From: Desulfobulbaceae bacterium
Lineage (GTDB): Bacteria > Desulfobacterota > Desulfobulbia > Desulfobulbales > Desulfocapsaceae
Reading direction: 5' to 3'
DNA: 59,020 bases
NCBI GenBank assembly: GCA_019163335.1
Contig: JAFLKM010000042.1
Coordinates: 1 to 59,020, forward strand
Numbering within the stretch: position 1 is the stretch's first letter; each line of letters starts with the position of its first letter. A program made the position numbers and the translations under genes. The notes under the pieces are model-generated. The model saw only the letters and a program-made list of their open reading frames with translations. It was not told the DNA's origin and ran no database searches. Shown piece by piece: positions 52,270-59,020 of the stretch.

Positions 52270-53430
52270 TCAACAACCAGCCAGAATGGCCTGAATCCGC
52301 TCATTATCATAGTCAGGCATGCGCCAGACTTTTGCAAGAGCCAGGGCGTTTTCCGCAATCCGGGGAATGTCTTGGCGTGGGACATGGAGGGCTTGAAGAG
52401 AAGTGGGGCTGTGAACCTTTTCGAACCATTTTTGCAGAGAATCTATTCCCATCCGGGCCCGTTCTGTGACGCTGCCGTTTCTGCAGTCAAACACCCGTTC
52501 AGCAAACTGGGCAAATCGCTCGGGCGTGATTTCGCACTGGTGGCGCATCCAACCAGGGATGATTGCGGAAAGTCCGGCTCCATGGGGGACATTATAGAGT
52601 GCTGACAGGGAGTGTTCGATCATGTGCATGGGAAAGCCGACCTTGCCGAGTCCGGCACCAGTCAGGCCGTTTAATGCCAGGGTGGCAGTCCACATGAGGT
52701 CAGCGCGCCCCTGATAGTCGTGCAGGTCAGCGAGGACTTGATCACAGCTCTCCATGGCATTGATGATCAGTCCTTCCATGAACCGATCCTGCACCGGTGT
52801 GGATGGATCGGTGGTGGTAAAATAGAACTCCAGGACATGGGCGATGGCATCCACCGCACCATAGGCGGTGTAATCGGCCGGGACGCTGTAGGTTGCCTCA
52901 GGGTCGAGAATGGAGGTCTTGGGAAAGAGATGCTTATTGGCAAAACCAAATTTCTGGTTGGACTCTTCGTTGGTAATGACCATGCCGGAATTCATCTCTG
53001 ACCCGGATGCGGCCAGGGTTAATACCGTGGTCAGGGGCAGGGTAGAGGTGATCGATTTTTTACCGGTGAAAAATTTCCAGACATCATGGTCAACCAGAGC
53101 GCCTGCGCAGATCGCCTTGGCCTCGTCGATGACGGAACCACCGCCGACGGCACAAACAACCTGGCAATGGTGTGTCTTGGCCAGGGCAATCCCTTCCCGC
53201 ACGTGGCTGAGCAAGGGGTTGGACTGCACTCCTGGATGTTCGATGATTTCAGCCCCGGCGTTTTGCAGGGAATCTGTGACCTGCTGGTATAGACCGTTTT
53301 TCTTGATTGATCCTGAGCCGTAAACCAGCAGGACTTTATTGGAAAAGGCGATGGTCTCCGGGCCGATATTGCGAATGGTTCCCTTGCCGAAGAGGATCTT
53401 GGTGGGATTGTGAAAGACAAAGTTCTGCAT
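52270..53430 (-). CDS. Iron-containing alcohol dehydrogenase
   Basis: A 386-aa type III alcohol dehydrogenase of the BdhA/YqhD kind. It begins NFVFHNPTKILFGKGTI and has VCAVGGGSVIDEAKAI for NAD(P), LTLAASGSEMNSGMVI, and the metal ligands in YGAVDAIAHVLE (Asp, His) and GFPMHMIEHSLSALYNVPHGAGLS (His, His). It would reduce aldehydes or oxidise alcohols such as butanol. KdnB, the Kdo 8-oxidase, belongs to the same broad family, but this sequence looks closer to BdhA/YqhD. Confidence 0.93.
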   Translation of the reverse strand: MQNFVFHNPTKILFGKGTIRNIGPETIAFSNKVLLVYGSGSIKKNGLYQQVTDSLQNAGAEIIEHPGVQSNPLLSHVREGIALAKTHHCQVVCAVGGGSVIDEAKAICAGALVDHDVWKFFTGKKSITSTLPLTTVLTLAASGSEMNSGMVITNEESNQKFGFANKHLFPKTSILDPEATYSVPADYTAYGAVDAIAHVLEFYFTTTDPSTPVQDRFMEGLIINAMESCDQVLADLHDYQGRADLMWTATLALNGLTGAGLGKVGFPMHMIEHSLSALYNVPHGAGLSAIIPGWMRHQCEITPERFAQFAERVFDCRNGSVTERARMGIDSLQKWFEKVHSPTSLQALHVPRQDIPRIAENALALAKVWRMPDYDNERIQAILAGC

Positions 53431-53463
53431 GAGATGAAATCCTTCTATGGGAAAAGTGTCGGA

Positions 53464-54345
53464 CTATTCTGAAAATGCCAGGGTAAGCTGAATGAATTCT
53501 TCCAGGGTCAAATCCTCTGCCCTTGCCGTTGGGGCAATCCCGGCCCTGCGGATTGCTGCCTCGGTGAGTTGTTTGCTGGTAATTTTTTCCTGACCGGCGG
53601 CATCATGTATAAGTTTTGCACTGTTCAGGGTGTTGAGTAAAGTCTTGCGCCGCTGACTAAAGGCGCCACGGACAACACGTTGAAAAAGGAGAGGGTCATA
53701 CGAAGGGAGGGCGCGGAGGCGATCATTCTGTCGATTAAAATCGATGCGCACCACCACTGAGTCAATTTTGGGGCGGGGATGAAACTCTCCGGGTTTCAGG
53801 GTCAAAAGTCGCTTCACTGTTGCGCAGGCACCAAGCAGAACGGTGGGGACGCCGTATTGTTTGGTGCCAGGCTGGGCCGTTAACCGATCGGCCACCTCCT
53901 TTTGCAGCATGATTGTGGCCCAGGCCATTTTTTCCTGATTCTCTATCAGCGTGAAGAGAAAAGGATTGGAAATGGAGTAGGGGAGATTGGCCATGATCTT
54001 GATCGGACCTTGCGCCAAGTCGGCAAGAAGCTGGAAATCGGCCTTTAATATATCCTGATGCATCAGGGTGACATTCTCCGGCAGGTCATGCTCTTCCTGA
54101 TGATACCTGATAATGCCGCTGTCGATCTCAAGGCCGATAACCTGTCTTGCGATGCTGGCTATGGGGCGGGTGAGGGCACCAAGGCCGACACCAACCTCGA
54201 TGACGATATCTTCTGTCGTCACTCCACCTGCATGAACAATGTTCTCTGCCGTTGAGGTGTGGACCAAAAAATTCTGGCCAAAGCGTTTTTTCGGAGCCAG
54301 TTGGTGTTTAGCAAGGGCTGCTCGGGTATTATTGGCGATAGTCAT
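53464..54345 (-). CDS. rsmA: 16S rRNA (adenine1518-N6/adenine1519-N6)-dimethyltransferase
   Basis: A 293-aa KsgA/RsmA enzyme that dimethylates two adjacent adenines in helix 45 of 16S rRNA late in 30S assembly. It shows KKRFGQNFLVHTSTAENIV, EVGVGLGALTRPIA (SAM motif), IGLEIDSGI, IMANLPYSISNPFLF (catalytic NLPY) and the C-terminal helical domain FHPRPKIDSVVVRI. It is 33 bases downstream in map order from the alcohol dehydrogenase start, same strand. Confidence 0.97.
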   Translation of the reverse strand: MTIANNTRAALAKHQLAPKKRFGQNFLVHTSTAENIVHAGGVTTEDIVIEVGVGLGALTRPIASIARQVIGLEIDSGIIRYHQEEHDLPENVTLMHQDILKADFQLLADLAQGPIKIMANLPYSISNPFLFTLIENQEKMAWATIMLQKEVADRLTAQPGTKQYGVPTVLLGACATVKRLLTLKPGEFHPRPKIDSVVVRIDFNRQNDRLRALPSYDPLLFQRVVRGAFSQRRKTLLNTLNSAKLIHDAAGQEKITSKQLTEAAIRRAGIAPTARAEDLTLEEFIQLTLAFSE

Positions 54346-54444
54346 TACGATAGCGTGGGGACTTTCTTCATTTAAAAGTGAAAAGCAACAGCCTGACTGT
54401 GATTTGCAGGAAAGGCTTTAAGCTCTAGATATTAGTTCAACTTA

Positions 54445-55161
54445 CTAGTTCAACTTACGTCCCTGGCGAAACATATCCACATAGATTTCAGGGAGATGTT
54501 CCTGGCGCAGAGCCATTACAACCTCTTCCACAGGATAGGCGATACGGTGATGACAAACCTGGGTGTCATTTTTGGTGATGGTCAGGGTGGCGCAACTGGC
54601 CTCGGGGTTGCCGTCAAACATTCGACCTGCGCTGCCGGGATTGATGAAATGCGTTCCATTGATATATTTATGATACGGTGAATGGGAGTGGCCGGTCACA
54701 ACAATTTTGCAGTCAGTCAGATGGCTGAGTTCCTGAAAACGATCATCCGGGGTCTGGGCAAAAAGCAGTTCCCGTGGATGATCAGGGCTGCCATGGAAGA
54801 GACCGATGGACACGTCTTCGAAAATCAGCCTCTGCGAGTCTTCCAGAGCAAGCAGATACTGTTTGCTGCGGGCATTCAAACCCTGCATTGTTGATCGGTA
54901 CATAATCCTTTTTTCTTCATCATGGGGTTTTTTGAAGGTGCCACCCTGGAGCAAAGTGATGACCTTATGGTCGGTATTCCCCAGAATGGAATGGGCTTTT
55001 CTGTCCTCGAGCCACTTGATTGTTTCATTGGGGAATGGGGCGTAAACCGTTGTGTCTCCACAGTTCATGACGGCATCAAAGGGCTGTCCCATAAAGAAAT
55101 GCTCAATGGCCGTAAGGGCTGGAAGGTTTCCATGGATATCTGAAAGAAGAAGGATCTGCAT
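54445..55161 (-). CDS. YfcE-like calcineurin-type metallophosphoesterase
   Basis: A 238-aa phosphoesterase with LLLSDIHGNLPAL, NCGDTTVY, LGNTDH, and VTGHSHSPY with INPGSAG, all five blocks of the binuclear metal site in order. Substrates of this group are small phosphodiesters; the native one is unknown. The stop region carries a tandem 13-base duplication (TAGTTCAACTTAC at about 54432-54457), which means the last codons are repeated just after the stop. Confidence 0.92.
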   Translation of the reverse strand: MQILLLSDIHGNLPALTAIEHFFMGQPFDAVMNCGDTTVYAPFPNETIKWLEDRKAHSILGNTDHKVITLLQGGTFKKPHDEEKRIMYRSTMQGLNARSKQYLLALEDSQRLIFEDVSIGLFHGSPDHPRELLFAQTPDDRFQELSHLTDCKIVVTGHSHSPYHKYINGTHFINPGSAGRMFDGNPEASCATLTITKNDTQVCHHRIAYPVEEVVMALRQEHLPEIYVDMFRQGRKLN

Positions 55162-55395
55162 TACAGGAGGCGCGTAAAAGTGATGAAATTTAATTTAGAT
55201 TTTTCGTAATTTTACACTTGAATGGAGAAACTGAAAACCTCTTTATTTTTAACTGGCATATTTAGTGACTTGGATGGTAAGTTTATCAGCTTTTAAATGA
55301 TCCTGCCTTCTTGGGATGTAGTCTTTTTTATGCCCTGAACAAGTGCCAAACTTAAATTGCAGGGTTTTCTCAGAGCAAAGTAAAGGGAGTTGAAT

Positions 55396-56091
55396 ATGGC
55401 TGGACAAAGCGCATTTGATAAACAGCAGCTTCAGGAGATTTCTCCAGAGGGAAGCGTCGGTCTGCTTGAACATCTGAATCTTCCGCCTGCTGTTATCCGG
55501 TATGTGAAGAAAAACAAAAAAAATCTGCAGATCGGGGCTATTGTCGCTGGAGTTATCGTTCTTTGCCTGACCATGTACAGCTCATATCGTACCAACCGCA
55601 TTGAAAAGGCCTCTGCAGCCTTGGCTGTGGCGATGCAGGCGACTGGTGGTGAGAGACACAAGGGGCTTGTGGCGGTGACCACAGATTTTTCCGGGACACC
55701 TTCAGCGATTTGGGCTGATGCCGAGATTGCCCATGATTTGATTGCAGAGGGTAAGTTTAAAGAGGCGGCTGAACAATATGGCGCGTTGCGGAAAAAAACA
55801 AGCCGTTCTACCCCCCTCTATGTCCTTCTGAGTTTTGGTCTGGCCCAAGCCTGTGAAGCAAGTGGTGATTTAGAGGCTGCTGCCCTTGAATATAAAGCCT
55901 TGCAAAAGATCGCAGGCTACGAAGGGGAAGGATTTTCCGGACTGGCCAGGATCTATGAATCACAGGGCAAAGGGAAAGAAGCATTGGCGGTGTATGAAGA
56001 GTATCTGGCATCTTTCACCGGTCAGGATCAGAATAATCCTGTCAGGATTGTTCTTGATGAAAAAGTTGCCAGGCTCAAGGCTACGCTCTAG
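55396..56091 (+). CDS. Membrane-anchored TPR protein (YfgM-like)
   Basis: The protein is 231 aa from ATG 55396, with GGGAG six bases ahead. A short cytoplasmic N-terminus with a basic patch (YVKKNKKN) precedes one helix (IGAIVAGVIVLCLTMYSSY, about 45-64). A periplasmic region with tetratricopeptide-like repeats follows (AEIAHDLIAEGKFKEAAEQYGALRKK, LAQACEASGDLEAAALEYKAL, LARIYESQGKGKEALAVYEEYL). The layout is like YfgM, which works with the Sec translocon and periplasmic chaperones. It precedes panC by a few bases. Confidence 0.85.
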   Translation: MAGQSAFDKQQLQEISPEGSVGLLEHLNLPPAVIRYVKKNKKNLQIGAIVAGVIVLCLTMYSSYRTNRIEKASAALAVAMQATGGERHKGLVAVTTDFSGTPSAIWADAEIAHDLIAEGKFKEAAEQYGALRKKTSRSTPLYVLLSFGLAQACEASGDLEAAALEYKALQKIAGYEGEGFSGLARIYESQGKGKEALAVYEEYLASFTGQDQNNPVRIVLDEKVARLKATL

Positions 56092-56112
56092 AATTTGTTA
56101 GAGGCCAGCAAG

Positions 56113-56970
56113 GTGAAACTTGTTCAACATCCATCGGAGATGACCGAATTATCGGCCTTGTGGCGGGGTGAAGGAAAGACGATTGCCTTGGTGCCGACCA
56201 TGGGCTCTTTTCATGCCGGCCATCTGGCCTTGATGGGTCAGGCCAAGCAGTTAAGTGACAAGGTTGTGGTTTCTCTTTTTGTCAATCCCATCCAGTTTGG
56301 CCCCGGCGAAGATCTTGCCGCCTACCCGCGTGATCTGCAGAACGATACCCATCTTGCTGAAAGTGTTGGGGTAGATGTCCTGTATGCCCCGAGTGCGGAG
56401 GAAATGTATCCACCCGGATTTCAAACCAGTATTCGGGTGGCTGAGTTGGGCGATGGGCTGTGCGGTGCCAGCAGGCCAGGTCATTTTGATGGAGTCTGCA
56501 CCGTGGTCATGAAGCTGTTTCAGCAGACCATGCCCCATCTAGCGATTTTTGGTGAGAAGGATTTTCAGCAACTGGCCGTAATCAGGCGGATGGCCCGCGA
56601 TCTGGATTTATCGGTTTCCATAATTGCTCATCCTACGGTTCGCGAAGAAAGCGGGTTGGCCATGAGTTCCCGCAATAGGTATTTGCAGGAAGAAGAAATG
56701 GAGCAGGCGCTTTGTCTGTACCGGGCCATTTGTTTAGCCCGGGAGATGGTAAAGGCTTCTGCTGCGCCACTTTCTGCTGCTGATGTCTGTAGTAAAATTG
56801 TAAAAAACATCCATACAACACCTGGCTGTGTTGTGGAGTATGTTGCAATCGTTGATGCCGACAGCCTGAAGAGCTGTTCAACCGTAAATAAAAACAGCAG
56901 GTTAATCATGGCGGTAAAGGTGAACCGAAGGGTACGCCTGATCGATAATGCCGCACTGGTTGAGCTGTAA
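56113..56970 (+). CDS. panC: Pantothenate synthetase
   Basis: The enzyme joins pantoate and beta-alanine with ATP. I start at GTG 56113 (285 aa), which has AGAGG about eight bases ahead; a TTG at 56095 is an alternative. Motifs are VPTMGSFHAGHLALM (HIGH-like; most PanC have G-A/Y-L-H-x-G-H), SLFVNPIQFGPGEDLAAYPR, GLCGASRPGHFDGVCTVVMKLF, FGEKDFQQL and the KMSKS-like AMSSRNRYL. Length is normal. panD follows 25 bases on. Confidence 0.96.
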   Translation: MKLVQHPSEMTELSALWRGEGKTIALVPTMGSFHAGHLALMGQAKQLSDKVVVSLFVNPIQFGPGEDLAAYPRDLQNDTHLAESVGVDVLYAPSAEEMYPPGFQTSIRVAELGDGLCGASRPGHFDGVCTVVMKLFQQTMPHLAIFGEKDFQQLAVIRRMARDLDLSVSIIAHPTVREESGLAMSSRNRYLQEEEMEQALCLYRAICLAREMVKASAAPLSAADVCSKIVKNIHTTPGCVVEYVAIVDADSLKSCSTVNKNSRLIMAVKVNRRVRLIDNAALVEL

Positions 56971-56995
56971 AAAACTACTGAGATCTGAAAAACGT

Positions 56996-57358
56996 ATGTT
57001 GCAACAGATATTGAGAGCAAAACTGCATCGGGCCACCGTTACCGAAGCTGATTTGGATTATGAGGGAAGTCTGACCATTGATAAGGTCTTAATGGATGCC
57101 GTTGGGATCAGGCCCTTTGAACGGGTTTATATTTATAATATTAATAACGGCGAGCGTTTTGACACCTACGCCATAATCGGATCGCCTGGAAGCGGAGTGA
57201 TAGGATTGAATGGCGCTGCCGCTCGTAAGGGAATGGTGGGTGACAAGGTGATAATCTGTACCTATGGCCTATTGACGGAGGATGACCTGCCCGGGTATCA
57301 GCCTGCCATCCTTCTTCTTGATGAACAGAATAAGATCAAGCAAAAACTTGCCATATAG
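56996..57358 (+). CDS. panD: Aspartate 1-decarboxylase
   Basis: A 120-aa pyruvoyl enzyme that makes beta-alanine for panC. The self-cleavage site Gly24-Ser25 is intact in DYEGSLTID, and RAKLHRATVTEADL, NGERFDTYAI and GLNGAAARKGMVGDKVII are all typical. The start at 56996 gives the standard length; the longer frame overlaps panC and is unlikely. Confidence 0.97.
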   Translation: MLQQILRAKLHRATVTEADLDYEGSLTIDKVLMDAVGIRPFERVYIYNINNGERFDTYAIIGSPGSGVIGLNGAAARKGMVGDKVIICTYGLLTEDDLPGYQPAILLLDEQNKIKQKLAI

Positions 57359-57394
57359 TTTTATCGGGATCATTTTTTAAAGGAGATTTTATCA

Positions 57395-58597
57395 ATGCCT
57401 GGTTTTGAGATTTTTGGTGAAGAAGAAAAAAAAGAGATCATGGACGTCCTGGATACGGGCATTCTCTTTCGTTATGAGTTTGGTGCCCAGCGCAAAGGCG
57501 TGTACAAGGTGCTGGAGTTTGAAAAACAATTCGCTGCTTACTGTGGAACGTCATTCGGACAAGCCGTTACTTCCGGTACTGCCGCCTTGAAAGTCGCCTT
57601 GGCAGCCCTTGGTGTCGGTCCTGGAGATGAGGTTATCACCCAAGGATTTACCTTTGTTGCCACCTGGGAGGCGATCCTTGATATTGGTGCCATCCCTGTT
57701 TTTACCGAGGTGGACAAAACCCTGAATATGGATCCTCTGGATCTTGAAAAAAAGATTACCAGTAAAACCCGGTGTATTGTGCCTGTTCATATGCTCGGCG
57801 CTCCGGCCCGGATCCGAGAGATCGTCGCCGTTGCCAAACAACATGGAATTCCTGTGCTTGAGGATACGGCCCAGGCCGCCGGAGGTCGTATCGATGGTCA
57901 GCATCTTGGAACCTTCGGTGAATGCGGCACCTTTTCTTTTGATGCAGTGAAGACCATGACCACGGGTGAGGGCGGCATGATCATTACGGCCAACGAAGAA
58001 CTGTGGCGAACCATGTCGGAGTACCATGATCACGGTCATGATCATGTGGTCAACCCGGGGACCCGTGGCGGAGAAGGCAGAAGATTTATCGGATTTAACT
58101 ATCGGATGATGGAACTCCAGGGAGCCATTGGAATCGCTCAACTGGCAAAACTTGATTTTATGATTGCTGCCCAGAAAAAGACCAAAGCTGCCTTAAAAGA
58201 GGCTGCTTCAGCCATTCCAGGCGTATCGTTCAGAGAACTCATTGATGAGGCGGGCGATTCTGCAACTTTCTTCTGTTTTTTTCTGGAGAGTCGCGAACAC
58301 TGTCAACAGGTCAATAAGGTGTTGACCGACAACAAGGCCGGCGCTATTAATTTCGGCGAAAATACCTGGCATTTTTATCCAAGATGGGAACACCTGCTGT
58401 CTGGAGCGACCGTTGCCAAAAACGGCTGGCCATTTTGTGAGCCGGACGGCAGGAGAAGAGTGGTGTATGACCCGGAGTTACTCCCTGTTTCCGCTGAATT
58501 GATCAGTCGAACCCTGGTCTATCCGATTCCCGTCAAAATGACGGAGGAGAGGTTGACGGAGATACGAACGGCACTGTCTCTGGCTGCTCAAATATAA
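57395..58597 (+). CDS. DegT/DnrJ/EryC1/StrS aminotransferase, KdnA-like
   Basis: A 400-aa PLP-dependent sugar aminotransferase. It shows VTSGTAALKVALAALGVGPGDEVI, TFVATWEAIL, VPVHMLG, EDTAQAAGG, and the PLP Lys in SFDAVKTMTTGEGG (K186). The start MPGFEIFGEEEKKEI...FRYEF and the His-rich YHDHGHDHV stretch resemble KdnA of Shewanella, which installs the 8-amino group of Kdo8N in LPS. No KdnB partner is adjacent, so other amino-sugar roles remain possible. AAAGGAG precedes the ATG and a strong terminator follows. Confidence 0.88.
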   Translation: MPGFEIFGEEEKKEIMDVLDTGILFRYEFGAQRKGVYKVLEFEKQFAAYCGTSFGQAVTSGTAALKVALAALGVGPGDEVITQGFTFVATWEAILDIGAIPVFTEVDKTLNMDPLDLEKKITSKTRCIVPVHMLGAPARIREIVAVAKQHGIPVLEDTAQAAGGRIDGQHLGTFGECGTFSFDAVKTMTTGEGGMIITANEELWRTMSEYHDHGHDHVVNPGTRGGEGRRFIGFNYRMMELQGAIGIAQLAKLDFMIAAQKKTKAALKEAASAIPGVSFRELIDEAGDSATFFCFFLESREHCQQVNKVLTDNKAGAINFGENTWHFYPRWEHLLSGATVAKNGWPFCEPDGRRRVVYDPELLPVSAELISRTLVYPIPVKMTEERLTEIRTALSLAAQI

Positions 58598-58598
58598 A

Positions 58599-58645
58599 AA
58601 AAGAGTCTTTTGCTGACAAAGATCTTCAGCAAAGGACTCTTTTTA
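58599..58645. terminator. Strong rho-independent terminator (bidirectional shape)
   Basis: AAAGAGTCTTTTGCTGA (58600-58616) pairs with TCAGCAAAGGACTCTTT (58625-58641) with one mismatch, ending in TTTTTATT on the plus strand and A-rich sequence on the other side. It ends the aminotransferase transcript and could stop minus-strand messages as well. Confidence 0.93.
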
Positions 58646-58654
58646 TTCAAATGT

Positions 58655-58980
58655 TGAAAACCACGCCCTATGGGCGTGGTCAGAGTTCAACGGCTTTGCC
58701 AGTTGAACAGCCAAGTGTAATGGCTTCTCAAAAATCAAGTTCAATAATCTCTACCCTAATGATGCCAGAATATTGAGTTGGAGAAAATCGGATTTCTTGC
58801 AAGACCGTCAAAGCTGCCATTTAGGAATAGGAAAATTTGAAGCAAGGTCTAAAAATTGAGAGATTGGCTTTTCTTTATACAGTATGAACGGCCAGTTTCT
58901 TCAATCGCTAGTAAACAAATGCCCTCTGGGCTTAACTCAATACCACCCCCTCAGGGGGTGGATCCTTTATTATAAAGCCA
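58655..58980. mobile_element. Candidate IS200/IS605-type remnant or non-autonomous element
   Basis: There is no gene in this stretch. One side has three consecutive hairpins: CCACGCCC-TAT-GGGCGTGG (58661-58679), GTTCAAC..GTTGAAC enclosing GGC/GCC (58685-58708) and AGCCA/TGGCT (58709-58725). The other side has GCCC-TCT-GGGC (58921-58931), CCACCCCC-TCA-GGGGGTGG (58943-58961) and CTTTAT/ATAAAG. Terminal short-loop hairpins are a hallmark of IS200/IS605 elements and their PATE derivatives. The transposase could lie beyond the window edge. Confidence 0.4.
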
Positions 58981-59020
58981 TCATCTGTAAAACTTGTGAC
59001 TGCCGTATTGATCAATAAAG

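Noticed and set aside
54432-54457. Tandem TAGTTCAACTTAC at the phosphoesterase stop
   Set aside because: A single local duplication with no further copies; probably replication slippage without function.

Overview
The window reads as a chromosomal segment of a Gram-negative, anaerobic Desulfobacterota bacterium, most likely of the Desulfobulbales. This is judged from gene content only. The lipid A/LPS gene kdsB shows a Gram-negative envelope. The cobalamin-controlled thiC paralogue (bzaF type), the DUF3786/FeS protein, the KamA-type radical SAM enzyme, the BFD-like 2Fe-2S protein and the exosortase-associated acyltransferase are typical of anaerobic deltaproteobacterial lineages. Coding density is high except between about 40.1 and 50.0 kb.

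Layout. 0-5.0 kb (minus strand): a truncated CorA, then an overlapping operon of a nucleosidase-like protein (DUF6909-like), a membrane histidine kinase and an FeS/DUF3786 protein. 5.3-11.9 kb (minus): cold-shock protein, gpmI, rsmE, a DUF4126 membrane protein, a 66-aa protein and glgB. 11.9-18.7 kb: YqgE/AlgH, a YkgJ-type cysteine protein, rlmH, rsmJ (minus), kdsB, mdh and a very long CofD/YvcK-like protein. 18.7-23.6 kb (minus): exosortase-type acyltransferase and hrpA. 23.8-28.3 kb (plus): galU-priA, SemiSWEET and a DUF6194-like protein. 28.4-38.1 kb: an arginine-rich small protein, an HDOD-GGDEF protein, a KamA-like enzyme, a HEAT/cNMP/PilZ protein with dus and a phasin-like gene, then BFD-like and uvrC. 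38.2-40.1 kb: a cobalamin riboswitch with terminator in front of bzaF, then tRNA-His(GTG).

40.1-50.0 kb looks like an accessory island directly after tRNA-His. It holds an XRE/PBP-like regulator, a divergent molybdate-type operon (two different modA genes, a TauE/SafE permease, modB, modC), a TrmO-like methyltransferase, small ORFs, an alpha/beta hydrolase, a Phd/VapC-type toxin-antitoxin pair and long gene-poor stretches. 50.0-58.6 kb returns to core genes: BI-1/YccA, coaBC, an Fe-alcohol dehydrogenase, rsmA, a phosphoesterase, a TPR protein, panC, panD and a KdnA-like aminotransferase. The last 400 bases carry a set of hairpins resembling the ends of an IS200/IS605-type element.

Functional links. 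Coenzyme A supply is represented by panC, panD and coaBC. Ribosome/tRNA modification is represented by rsmE, rlmH, rsmJ, rsmA, dus and trmO. Cyclic-nucleotide signalling is represented by the HDOD-GGDEF protein and the cNMP/PilZ protein. The strongest regulatory unit is riboswitch-bzaF, which points to anaerobic synthesis of the lower ligand of cobalamin. The most unusual non-coding signals are a two-copy dispersed hairpin family (29.06 and 52.14 kb), a perfect 19-bp palindrome at 29.02 kb, a five-unit 10-bp tandem repeat at 19.52 kb, and paired palindromes overlapping a sigma54-like motif in front of modA.
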